Assembly (NCBI GenBank): GCA_963805475.1
Contig: CAWDUO010000007.1
Span: forward strand, 62,001-126,000
Reading direction: 5' to 3'
Source: VRUE01 sp963805475
Lineage (GTDB): Bacteria; Actinomycetota; Thermoleophilia; Solirubrobacterales; 70-9
Length of the DNA stretch: 64,000 nt
In this document: piece after piece, positions 24,309 to 33,486 of the stretch
Numbering within the stretch: the stretch's first letter is position 1
Layout: each line of letters begins with the position of its first letter
The notes under the pieces: generated by a model
Databases searched by the model: none
What the model saw: only the letters and a program-made list of their open reading frames with translations
Told to the model about the DNA's origin: nothing
Program-made: the position numbers and the translations under genes

Positions 24309-24791
24309 CTAGCCGCCCCGGCTCAGCCGGAAGCGCCTGCGCAGGGGCAGCGCGATCCAGAGCAGGGCGAAGGTGAGCAGCGCCCCGCCGGTGAACACCC
24401 AGGTGGCGAGGCCGCCGAACAGCACGTCGGTGATCAGCAGGATCGCGCCGCTCATCGCCAGCGCCAGGAAGCCGAGGCCGGCGATCGCCATGCGGTTGGC
24501 GAGGAAGACCAGCTCGCGCTTCTGCTGCAGGTGGAAGGTGAGCCGGTGGTACGCCGTGGGCGAAATCAGCAGCGCGGCGGAGAGCGCCGTGCAGAGCAGG
24601 GTGGCGAAGTAGACCTTCTCCTCGAAGGGGGAGATCTCGGTGAAGTTGCGCTGGAACGGCACCGCGAGCAGGAAGGCGAAGAGAACCTGGACGCCGGGCA
24701 GCGCCACCCGCAGCTCCTGGAGCAGCTCGCTCAGGTTGCGGTCGAGGCGCTGGTCGTCCGTCTCCTCGCGCCCGGAGGGCCGATCGGTCAT
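24309..24791 (-). CDS. DUF6328 membrane protein
   Basis: 160 residues. Four membrane helices (about residues 30-46, 61-83, 96-122, 128-150), preceded by the conserved LSELLQELRVALPGVQVLFAF and FEEKVYFA, with PTAYHRLTF in the loop; this matches the DUF6328 family. Function unknown. ATG 24791 lies 7 bases after TATCTT (24799-24804). Convergent with the MBL gene, 6 bases apart. Confidence 0.78.
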   Translation of the reverse strand: MTDRPSGREETDDQRLDRNLSELLQELRVALPGVQVLFAFLLAVPFQRNFTEISPFEEKVYFATLLCTALSAALLISPTAYHRLTFHLQQKRELVFLANRMAIAGLGFLALAMSGAILLITDVLFGGLATWVFTGGALLTFALLWIALPLRRRFRLSRGG

Positions 24792-24798
24792 GGGACTC

Positions 24799-24804
24799 AA
24801 GATA
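24799..24804 (-). promoter_or_regulatory. Putative -10 box of the DUF6328 gene
   Basis: TATCTT on the minus strand, 7 bases before the ATG at 24791. Confidence 0.4.
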
Positions 24805-24818
24805 GATGCACGACGGCC

Positions 24819-24862
24819 CGCGTTCGCTGTTTGTCGGCCTGTGGCCGACAAACAGGACGCGA
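24819..24862. repeat. Palindrome in a divergent promoter region (family A variant)
   Basis: Core CTGTTTGTCGGCC / GGCCGACAAACAG pairs perfectly over 13 bp around TGT, with weaker pairing of the flanks (GCGTTCG / GGACGCG). It lies between two genes transcribed away from each other, so it is not a terminator. The GCGTTCGC...TGTCG layout recalls 33442-33485 and 49578-49622. Confidence 0.6.
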
Positions 24863-24871
24863 CGCGGGAAA

Positions 24872-24877
24872 TAGGAT
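24872..24877 (+). promoter_or_regulatory. Putative -10 box of the phosphorylase gene (leaderless)
   Basis: TAGGAT, 8 bases before the GTG at 24886. Confidence 0.5.
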
Positions 24878-24885
24878 CACGCGCC

Positions 24886-25563
24886 GTGGGACGCCTCGCG
24901 GTCATCCTCGGCAGCGGCGCCGCCGGTCCCGGCGGCGAGGCGATCGTCGCCGCGGCCGAGCCGCACGCCGTCGTGCTGCAGCGCCACGCCGGCGCCGGCG
25001 GCGCCTACCTCCTCCCCCACCGGATCGACCACGCGGCGAACCTGCGCTCGCTCGCCGCGGCGGGCTGCGACCGTGTGCTGGCGATCTCCTCGACCGGCTC
25101 GCTCGACGCCAGGCTGGGCGTCGGCGAGCTCGTCTGCCCGGACGACTTCATCGCCCTGACGACGCCGGTGACGACGACCTTCGACGATCCGCGCGGCCAC
25201 ATGCTCGCCGGCTTCGACCCCGAGTGGCGCGCCGCGGTCCTCGCCGCCTGGGCGGCGGGCGGCGCCGGAGCGCTGCGCGACGGCGGCGTCTACTGGCAGA
25301 CCGGCGGGCCGCGCTTCGAGACCCCGGCCGAGATCCGCCTGCTCGCCGCGCACGCCGACCTGGTCGGGATGACGATCGCCTCGGAGTGCGTCGTCGCCTG
25401 CGAGCTCGGCCTCGCCTACGCCGCGGTCTGCGTCGTCGACAACCTCGCCAACGGCCTCGCCGCCCGCCCCCTCTCCCCGGCCGAGCTGGAGCGCGACCGC
25501 GAGCGCAACGCCGCGCGGCTGCGCGACGACCTCGCCGCCGCCCTGCCGGAGCTGGCCTCTTGA
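24886..25563 (+). CDS. MTAP-like purine nucleoside phosphorylase
   Basis: 225 residues, PNP/UDP phosphorylase superfamily, closest in layout to S-methyl-5'-thioadenosine phosphorylases: LAVILGSGAAGPGG (phosphate loop), HRIDHAANLRSLAAAG, LAISSTGSLDARLGVGELVCPDDF, GPRFETPAEIRLL and GMTIASECVVACELGLAYA. It would split 5'-methylthioadenosine or methylthioinosine into base and methylthioribose-1-phosphate. GTG 24886 follows a TAGGAT box by 8 bases; the open frame further upstream runs through a palindrome. Its stop overlaps the deaminase start (TTGA), so both are made together. Confidence 0.85.
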   Translation: MGRLAVILGSGAAGPGGEAIVAAAEPHAVVLQRHAGAGGAYLLPHRIDHAANLRSLAAAGCDRVLAISSTGSLDARLGVGELVCPDDFIALTTPVTTTFDDPRGHMLAGFDPEWRAAVLAAWAAGGAGALRDGGVYWQTGGPRFETPAEIRLLAAHADLVGMTIASECVVACELGLAYAAVCVVDNLANGLAARPLSPAELERDRERNAARLRDDLAAALPELAS

Positions 25564-26834
25564 CGGCGGCTCTTACGGTCACCGGGGCGGAGCTGGACGG
25601 CGCGACCGTCGGGCTGCGCTGCGCCGACGGGAGGATCGAGGCGATCGGGCCGGAGGTCGCCCCCCAGCCCGGCGACGAGACGATCGACGCGGCGGGGATG
25701 CCGCTCGTCCCGGCGCTGGTCAACGGGCACACGCACGCGGCGATGACGCTGTTCCGCGGCTACGGCGGCGACCTGCCGCTGATGCGCTGGCTGGAGGAGA
25801 AGATCTGGCCGGTCGAGGCGAAGCTCGACGCCGAGGACGTCTACTGGGGCACGCGGCTCGCCTGCGCGGAGATGATCCGCACCGGCACCGCCCGCTTCTG
25901 GGACATGTACTGGCAGCCGGAGGCGACCGCGCGGGCGGTCGAGGACGCCGGCCTGCGGGCGCACATCGGCGGGCCGCTGTTCGACCTCGACGGGCGCACC
26001 GAGGAGACGAAGGCGCGGGTGCTGGCCGAGCTCGAGGCGCTCGCCGCCCGCTGCCCGGCGATCGCGGCCTCGCTCGCCCCGCACTCGATCTACACGGTCA
26101 GCGAAGGGTTGCTGCGCTGGGTCGCCGAGACCGCCGCCGAGCGGGGGCTGCCGGTCCACATCCACCTCTCGGAGACCGAGAAGGAGGCGACCGACTGCCT
26201 GGCCGTGCACGGGGAGCGGCCCACCGCCTACCTCGACCGGCTCGGCCTGCTCGGCGAGCGGACTGTGCTCGCCCACGGCGTCTGGCTCGACGAGGCCGAG
26301 CTGGCGACGATCGCGGCGCGCGGCGCGACCGTCGTCGCCAACCCGGCCGCCAACATGAAGCTCGCGGTCGGCGGCGTCCTGCCCTACCCGGCGGCGCGGC
26401 GCGCCGGAGTCCCCATCGGCCTCGGCACCGACGGCGCCGGCTCCAACGACTCGCTCGACCTGCTCGAAGAGCTGAAGCTCTTCGCGCTCTCCCAGCGCCA
26501 CGCCGCCGGCGACGCGACGGTCATTCCCGCCGCCGAGGCGCTGGCTATCGCGAGCGGCGCCCGCGCGCCGCTGCTGCGCGACGGGGGCTCCGCGGCCGCC
26601 GGCGCCGGCCTGCTCACCCCCGGCGCGCCGGCCGACTTCCTGCTGCTGCGCGGCGACGGGCCCGAGCTCGGCGTCGGCGAGCTCGCCGCCGACCTGGTCT
26701 ACGCCGCGAACGGCTCGGTCGTCGACACCACCGTCGTCGCCGGGCGCGTGCTGATGCGCGGCGGGGAGGTCGCGGGCACGGAGGAGATCGTCGCCCGCGC
26801 CGCCGAGCGCGCCCGCCGCCTCGGCATCGCCTGA
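25560..26834 (+). CDS. mtaD: Amidohydrolase, MTA/SAH-type deaminase
   Basis: 424 residues. Amidohydrolase fold of the TRZ/ATZ (S-adenosylhomocysteine/methylthioadenosine deaminase) group: metal motif VNGHTHAAMTLFRGYG, MRWLEEKIWPVEAKL, HIHLSETEKE (third His and Glu), LAHGVWLDEAE (fourth His), NPAANMKLAVGG and the catalytic aspartate in GLGTDGAGSND. The start is read as TTG 25560, overlapping the phosphorylase stop. Together the pair could turn methylthioadenosine into methylthioinosine and then hypoxanthine plus methylthioribose-1-phosphate; that pathway is known in Pseudomonas, and its use here is inferred. Confidence 0.87.
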   Translation: MTAALTVTGAELDGATVGLRCADGRIEAIGPEVAPQPGDETIDAAGMPLVPALVNGHTHAAMTLFRGYGGDLPLMRWLEEKIWPVEAKLDAEDVYWGTRLACAEMIRTGTARFWDMYWQPEATARAVEDAGLRAHIGGPLFDLDGRTEETKARVLAELEALAARCPAIAASLAPHSIYTVSEGLLRWVAETAAERGLPVHIHLSETEKEATDCLAVHGERPTAYLDRLGLLGERTVLAHGVWLDEAELATIAARGATVVANPAANMKLAVGGVLPYPAARRAGVPIGLGTDGAGSNDSLDLLEELKLFALSQRHAAGDATVIPAAEALAIASGARAPLLRDGGSAAAGAGLLTPGAPADFLLLRGDGPELGVGELAADLVYAANGSVVDTTVVAGRVLMRGGEVAGTEEIVARAAERARRLGIA

Positions 26835-26863
26835 ACGCCGTCTGAGAGGGTAGGGCGCAATCG

Positions 26864-27943
26864 ATGACGGACGTACTGCGCACGATCGGCGAAGGCTTCG
26901 AGCAGGCGCTGCTGATGGCCTACCAGGTCTGGTGGGCGCTCGTCTTCGGCTTCCTGATCTCGGCGATCGTCCAGGCCTGGGTGCCGAGCGAGCGGATCGA
27001 GGCGAGCCTCTCCGGCCGCGGGCCGAAGCCCGTCGCCCTGGCGACGGGGCTCGGCGCCGCCTCCTCGTCCTGCTCCTACGCGGCGATCTCGATCGCCCGC
27101 TCGCTGATCGCCAAAGGCGCCTCGGCGACGACCGCGCTCGCCTTCCAGTTCGCCTCGACCAACCTGGTCTGGGAGCTCGGCCTCGTCCTCTGGGTGCTAA
27201 TCGGGTGGCAGTTCGCGCTCGCCGAGTACGTCGGCGGCGTCGTCCTGATCGTCCTGATGGCGGCGCTGCTGCGCTTCTTCGTCTCGCCGCGGCTGGAAGC
27301 GCAGGCGCGCGAGCACGCCCGGGAGGCGCAGGAAGAGCACTCCCACGGCTGCCACGATCACGGCGGCGGGGAGCCCGGCAAATGGACAGCCGTCGCCCAG
27401 CGCTTCCGCGCCGACTGGTCGATGCTGTGGAAGGAGATCTCGATCGGCTTCCTGCTCGCCGGCTTCATCGGCCTGCTCGGCAACGGCTTCTTCAACTTCC
27501 TCTTCATCACCGACGCGCCGGCGGGGATCCGCACGATCGAGAACGTGCTCGTCGGTCCGCTGATCGCGATCCTCAGCTTCGTCTGCTCGGTCGGCAACGT
27601 GCCGCTGGCGGCGGTGCTGTGGTCGGGCGGGATCAGCTTCGCCGGCGTGATCGCCTTCATCTTCGCCGACCTGATCGTGCTGACGATCGTCGCCGCCTAC
27701 CGCAAGTTCTACGGCACGCCGTTCACCGTGCGGATCGTCGCCCTGATGTTCGTGACGATGGTGATCGCGGCGCTGCTCGTCGACCTCCTCTTCGGTTGGG
27801 CGGGGCTGATCCCCAGCGGCCCGCGCCCGACCCGCAACGACATCTTCGGCTCGGTCCAGGTCGACTACAAGCTGCTGCTCAACGTACTCGGCCTGGCGAT
27901 CTTCACGGCGCTGTTCCGGCTCACCCGGCGCAGGGAGACGTAG
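26864..27943 (+). CDS. Permease, COG0701 (ArsP/YraQ-like)
   Basis: 359 residues with eight to ten membrane helices in two halves. The family motif SSCSYAAISIARSLIAKGAS is near residue 67 and the second-half equivalent LSFVCSVGNVPLAAVLWSGG near 245. Between them is a cytoplasmic histidine-rich loop HSHGCHDHGG that could bind metal. ArsP relatives export methylated arsenicals; other members have no known substrate. A TAGGGC box lies 7 bases before ATG 26864. The last 79 bases overlap the convergent MFS gene. Confidence 0.85.
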   Translation: MTDVLRTIGEGFEQALLMAYQVWWALVFGFLISAIVQAWVPSERIEASLSGRGPKPVALATGLGAASSSCSYAAISIARSLIAKGASATTALAFQFASTNLVWELGLVLWVLIGWQFALAEYVGGVVLIVLMAALLRFFVSPRLEAQAREHAREAQEEHSHGCHDHGGGEPGKWTAVAQRFRADWSMLWKEISIGFLLAGFIGLLGNGFFNFLFITDAPAGIRTIENVLVGPLIAILSFVCSVGNVPLAAVLWSGGISFAGVIAFIFADLIVLTIVAAYRKFYGTPFTVRIVALMFVTMVIAALLVDLLFGWAGLIPSGPRPTRNDIFGSVQVDYKLLLNVLGLAIFTALFRLTRRRET

Positions 27944-29121
27944 GCGGCCCAGGCGGCGGCGAGGCCCGCCACCCCGGCGAGCAGCAGAGCGACCCGCGGG
28001 TCGTAGGCTTCCGACAGCCAGCCGCTGAGCGGGCCGCCGATCGGCGTCGAGCCGAGGAAGACGACCGAGTAGAGCGCCATCACGCGGCCGCGCATCGACG
28101 GCTCGACCGCCAGCTGCAGGCTCGAGTTGATGCTGGCGGCGAAGGTGACCGCGGCGGCGCCGAGCAGCGCCAGCATCGGGATCTCGAGGGCCAGCGAGGG
28201 CATCGCCGCGGCGAGCAGCGCGGTGAGGCCGAAGGCGAGCGCCGCAGCGGCGATCAGACGCGGGCCGGTGCGCCCGCGCGAGCCGACGAGCAGCGCGCCG
28301 GCGACCGAGCCGACGCCCATCGCGCTGACCAGCGTTGCGTAGGCGCCGGCGCCGCCTTCGAAGCTGAAGGTGGCGAGCAGCGGCAGCACCACCTGGAAGT
28401 TGAAGCCGAAGGTGCCGACCAGGGCCATCAGCGCCAGCGGGACGGCGAGCTGCGGCGTGCGGCGCACGTAGCGCAGACCGGCGCGGATCGCGCCCGGCTC
28501 GCGGCCGGCGGCCGGCGCCGCGTGCAGGCGGGCCGGGTCCATCGCCCAGAGCGCCGCGATCATCGCGCCGAAGCTGGCGATGTTGACGGCGAAGCAGGGG
28601 ACGACGCCGAGCGTCGCGATCAGCACGCCGGCCAGCGCCGGGCCGAGAATGCGCGCCGTCTGCACGAGCACGCTGTTGAGGCCGACCGCGTTGACCACGC
28701 GGTCGGGTCCGACCATCTCGATCACGAAGCTCTGCCGGGTCGGGTTGTCGACCGCGTTGACGATGCCGCGCAGGAAGGCGGCGAGGTAGACCATCCACGG
28801 CGCCACCACCCCGGCGGCGGCGACGGCCAGCAGGCCGACCGCCGGCAGCGCCATCAGCAGCTGCGTCGTCATCAACAGGCCGCGCTTGGGGAAGCGGTCG
28901 GCGAGCAGCCCGCCCCAGGCGCCGATGACCAGCATCGGCAGGAACTGGAGCGCTGTCGTCAGGCCGACGGCGAAGCCGCTGTGGGTGAGGCTGAGGACCA
29001 GCCACACCGAGGCGACCATCTGCATCCAGTTGCCCGACAGCGAGACGAGCTGGCCGATGAAGTAGAGGCGGTAGTTGCGGACCGAGAGCGACTCGAAGCT
29101 GCGCCTCACCGCGGCGCTCAA
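27865..29121 (-). CDS. MFS exporter (EntS/DUF894-like)
   Basis: 418 residues, 12 membrane helices. It starts with SFESLSVRNYRLYFIGQLVS, then WMQMVASVWLVLSLTHSG, the loop GGLLADRFPKR typical of the family, DNPTRQSFVIEMVGPD and the second-half repeat SMRGRVMALYSV. These exporters move siderophores, drugs or unknown solutes. I start it at TTG 29121, with AAAGGA 6 bases upstream; the frame is open to 29247, which would overlap the divergent channel gene. Its last 26 codons overlap the end of the convergent permease gene. Confidence 0.84.
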   Translation of the reverse strand: MSAAVRRSFESLSVRNYRLYFIGQLVSLSGNWMQMVASVWLVLSLTHSGFAVGLTTALQFLPMLVIGAWGGLLADRFPKRGLLMTTQLLMALPAVGLLAVAAAGVVAPWMVYLAAFLRGIVNAVDNPTRQSFVIEMVGPDRVVNAVGLNSVLVQTARILGPALAGVLIATLGVVPCFAVNIASFGAMIAALWAMDPARLHAAPAAGREPGAIRAGLRYVRRTPQLAVPLALMALVGTFGFNFQVVLPLLATFSFEGGAGAYATLVSAMGVGSVAGALLVGSRGRTGPRLIAAAALAFGLTALLAAAMPSLALEIPMLALLGAAAVTFAASINSSLQLAVEPSMRGRVMALYSVVFLGSTPIGGPLSGWLSEAYDPRVALLLAGVAGLAAAWAAYVSLRRVSRNSAVKIARPSTLSSSL

Positions 29122-29230
29122 CTGTGTCCTTTGCTCGTCGGCTTCAAGAAGGTCTCCGGATGCATTTTCGCAAACCGCCGATCCCGGCTCGACCGGAGGC
29201 ACACGCGGCCCGGCGTCGAAGTAGGCGCGG

Positions 29231-30037
29231 ATGAGCAGCGCGAGCACGGCGGAGCCGGCGGCCTACGAGCCGGGGATGGACGCGCGCAGCACGCGGATCG
29301 CGGCGCGGCTGGAGCCGTTCATGCTGGTCGCCTCGGCGCTGGTGATCCCGGCGGTGGCGATCAGCGAGTCGCACCCCGGCGGCGCCCTGGAGGCGGTCGC
29401 GCGGACGCTCAACTGGGTCACCTGGACCGCCTTCCTGATCGAGCTGGTGGTGATGCTGGCGGTGGTCCCGAACCGCCGCGCCTGGCTGCGCCACCACCCG
29501 CTCGACCTGATCATCGTCGTCTTCACGCCGCCGGTGCTGCCGCCCGGCCTGCAGTCGCTGCGCGTCCTGCGGCTGCTCCGCCTGCTGCGGCTGCTGCGCC
29601 TGGCGCAGGTCTCGCGCCAGGTCTTCTCGCTGCGCGGCCTGCACTACGCGGCGCTGCTGGCGGTGCTGACCGCGGTCGCCAGCGGGACGCTGTTCGTCGG
29701 CTTCGAGCGCCACAACCAGCACCTCAACGCCTGGGAAGGGATCTACTGGGCGGTGACCGCGATGACGACGCTCGGCTCGAGCATCCAGCCGACGACGACC
29801 GGCGGCCAGATCCTCGCCGTGGTCGTGGTGGTCGTCGGCATCTCCTTCGTCGCCCTGCTGACCGGCGCGATCGCCCAGCGCTTCCTCGGCCCGGAGATCG
29901 TCGAAGTCGAGGAAGAGCTCGAGTCCGAGCAGCTCACCGCCGAGGCGGTCGCGCTGCGCGAACTGCACAGCGTCCGCGAGCAGCTCCAGGCGCTCGAGGT
30001 GGCGGTCGAACGGATCGCCGGCGAACGCGCGCCCTGA
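29231..30037 (+). CDS. Voltage-gated-type ion channel with degenerate filter
   Basis: 268 residues. Six-segment channel: S1 about 30-46, S2 about 60-80, S3 IIVVFTPP region, an S4 with regularly spaced arginines (SLRVLRLLRLLRLLRLAQ), S5 LLAVLTAVASGTLFVGF, pore helix YWAVTAMTTLGSS, S6 ILAVVVVVVGISFVALLTGA. The C-terminus is a charged helix likely to form a coiled coil. The filter reads TTLGSSIQP where potassium channels have TVGYGD, so selectivity for potassium is doubtful. A second ATG (29276) is possible. Convergent with acsA, 6 bases apart. Confidence 0.85.
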   Translation: MSSASTAEPAAYEPGMDARSTRIAARLEPFMLVASALVIPAVAISESHPGGALEAVARTLNWVTWTAFLIELVVMLAVVPNRRAWLRHHPLDLIIVVFTPPVLPPGLQSLRVLRLLRLLRLLRLAQVSRQVFSLRGLHYAALLAVLTAVASGTLFVGFERHNQHLNAWEGIYWAVTAMTTLGSSIQPTTTGGQILAVVVVVVGISFVALLTGAIAQRFLGPEIVEVEEELESEQLTAEAVALRELHSVREQLQALEVAVERIAGERAP

Positions 30038-30043
30038 CCGCGC

Positions 30044-32023
<1,980 letters not shown>

Positions 32024-32029
32024 CGCTCT

Positions 32030-32035
32030 TAGACT
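32030..32035 (+). promoter_or_regulatory. Putative -10 box of the MBL-rhodanese gene (leaderless)
   Basis: TAGACT, 9 bases before the ATG at 32045. It overlaps the acsA upstream region; the acsA box TAGGGT is on the other strand at 32039-32044, so the two promoters interleave. Confidence 0.5.
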
Positions 32036-32044
32036 CTGACCCTA

Positions 32045-33436
32045 ATGCTCTTCCGCCAGATCATCCACGAGGATCTCGGCTGCGCCTCCTACCTGGTCGG
32101 CGACTCGGGGGCCGGGGTCGCCGCGGTGATCGACCCGCAGTGGGACATCGACCCCTACCTGAACCTCGCCCGCCTGCACGGGGTGCGGATCGAGCACGTG
32201 CTGGAGACGCACAACCACGCCGACCACGTCTCCGGCCACGGCCGCCTGGCGCGGGCGACCGGGGCGGAGATCCACGTCAGCGCGCTGGCGGAGGCGGAGT
32301 ACGAGCACGACCCGATCGCCGACGGCTGGACGCTCGAGCTCGGCGAGGGGGTGACGATCGAGGCGATCCACACTCCCGGCCACCGGCCCGAGCACACCTC
32401 CTTCCTGCTGCGCGACGCGGGGCGCGGCGGCGACCCGGTCGCGGTGCTGACCGGCGACTCGCTGTTCGTCGGCGACGTCGCCCGTCCCGACCTCGCGGTC
32501 GAGCCGCGCGAGGGCGCCGCCGGGATCTTCCATTCGCTGCACGAGCTGCTGCTCTCGCTGCCCGACGAGGTCGAGGTCTGGCCGGGGCACCTCGGCGGCT
32601 CGCTCTGCGGCAGCGCCGGCATCGACCTGAAGACCTCCTCGACGATCGGCTTCGAGCGCCGCCACAACCGGGCGCTGGCGATCGCCGACGAAGCCGAGTT
32701 CATCGAGGACGCGGTGGCGAGCATCGGCGAGCGGCCGCCCAACGTCGAGCACATCGTCGCGCTCAACCGCGGCCCCCTGGTCGAGTCGATCGGAGCCCCG
32801 GCGCGGCTGACGCCGCGGCGCTTCGAGGCGGCGATCGCCGCCGGCGCCTTCGCGGTCGACTCGCGCACCAACGAGCAGTTCGACGAGGCCCACATCCCCG
32901 GCGCGATCAGCGCCTCCGGCTATGACACCGGGTTCGCGACCAAGGTCGCCCAGGTCGTGCCGCCCGAGGGCGAGGTGGTCGTCGTCGCCGCCTCGGACGG
33001 CAACGAGCTCGAGGCGGCGGAGCTGCTCGCCGCGGTCGGCCTGAAGGTGCGCGGCTTTCTCGGCGGCGGGATGAGCGCCTGGCGGGCCGAGGAACGGCCG
33101 GTCGAGCGGATCGAGCCGATCGGGCCGGGCGACCTGGCGGAGCTGCTGGAGGGCGAGGCGTCGCCGCTGGTGCTCGACGTGCGCGGCGGCGCCGAGTACG
33201 AGGAGGGGCACATCGAGGGCTCGGTCCACATTCCCTACGGGGAGCTGGCGCGGCGCCTCGACGAGCTGCCGCGCGAGCGCGCCCTGGCGACGATCTGCAA
33301 GGGCGGCAAACGCAGCGGCCTCGCCGCCTCGGTCCTCCAGCGCGAGGGCTTCGAGACGATCCACGTCGCCTACGGCGGCGTCGGGACCTGGCAGGAGGAA
33401 GGCCGCCCGGTCGAGACCGGCGCCGTCCCGGCCTGA
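32045..33436 (+). CDS. Persulfide dioxygenase-like MBL with two rhodanese domains
   Basis: 463 residues. An N-terminal ETHE1-like metallo-beta-lactamase domain (to about 240) has the metal motif THNHADHVSGHGRLA, then HTPGHRPEHTSF, LTGDSLFVGDVARPD and WPGHLGGSLCG. Rhodanese domain 1 (about 260-355) has VDSRTNEQFDEAHIPGA, but its active-site loop reads VVAASDGNE with no cysteine, so it is probably inactive. Rhodanese domain 2 (about 365-460) has the catalytic cysteine loop ICKGGKRSG. Likely handles glutathione or low-molecular-weight thiol persulfides. A palindrome separates its end from the convergent NlpC/P60 gene. Confidence 0.9.
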   Translation: MLFRQIIHEDLGCASYLVGDSGAGVAAVIDPQWDIDPYLNLARLHGVRIEHVLETHNHADHVSGHGRLARATGAEIHVSALAEAEYEHDPIADGWTLELGEGVTIEAIHTPGHRPEHTSFLLRDAGRGGDPVAVLTGDSLFVGDVARPDLAVEPREGAAGIFHSLHELLLSLPDEVEVWPGHLGGSLCGSAGIDLKTSSTIGFERRHNRALAIADEAEFIEDAVASIGERPPNVEHIVALNRGPLVESIGAPARLTPRRFEAAIAAGAFAVDSRTNEQFDEAHIPGAISASGYDTGFATKVAQVVPPEGEVVVVAASDGNELEAAELLAAVGLKVRGFLGGGMSAWRAEERPVERIEPIGPGDLAELLEGEASPLVLDVRGGAEYEEGHIEGSVHIPYGELARRLDELPRERALATICKGGKRSGLAASVLQREGFETIHVAYGGVGTWQEEGRPVETGAVPA

Positions 33437-33441
33437 AGCAT

Positions 33442-33485
33442 CGCGTTCGCCTTTGTCGGGCTCAGCCCGACAAAAGGCGAACGCG
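33442..33485. terminator. Bidirectional palindrome at a convergent junction (family A)
   Basis: CGCGTTCGCCTTTGTCGGGCT pairs with its complement on the other side of one base; the right arm has one more A than the left has T, giving a bulge. It lies between two convergent stops (33436 and 33487) and can terminate both. The outer 18 bases match the palindrome at 49578-49622 apart from that one base. Confidence 0.7.
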
Positions 33486-33486
33486 C

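Noticed and set aside
24531..25559. Long open frame upstream of and in phase with the amidohydrolase
   Set aside because: The upstream part is the antisense of the DUF6328 gene and a shadow of the phosphorylase gene, with Arg-rich translation; the amidohydrolase domain starts at its TTG 25560.
29122..29247. Upstream part of the MFS frame (to 29247)
   Set aside because: It overlaps the start of the divergent channel gene and is not membrane-like; TTG 29121 with AAAGGA in front fits the family N-terminus.
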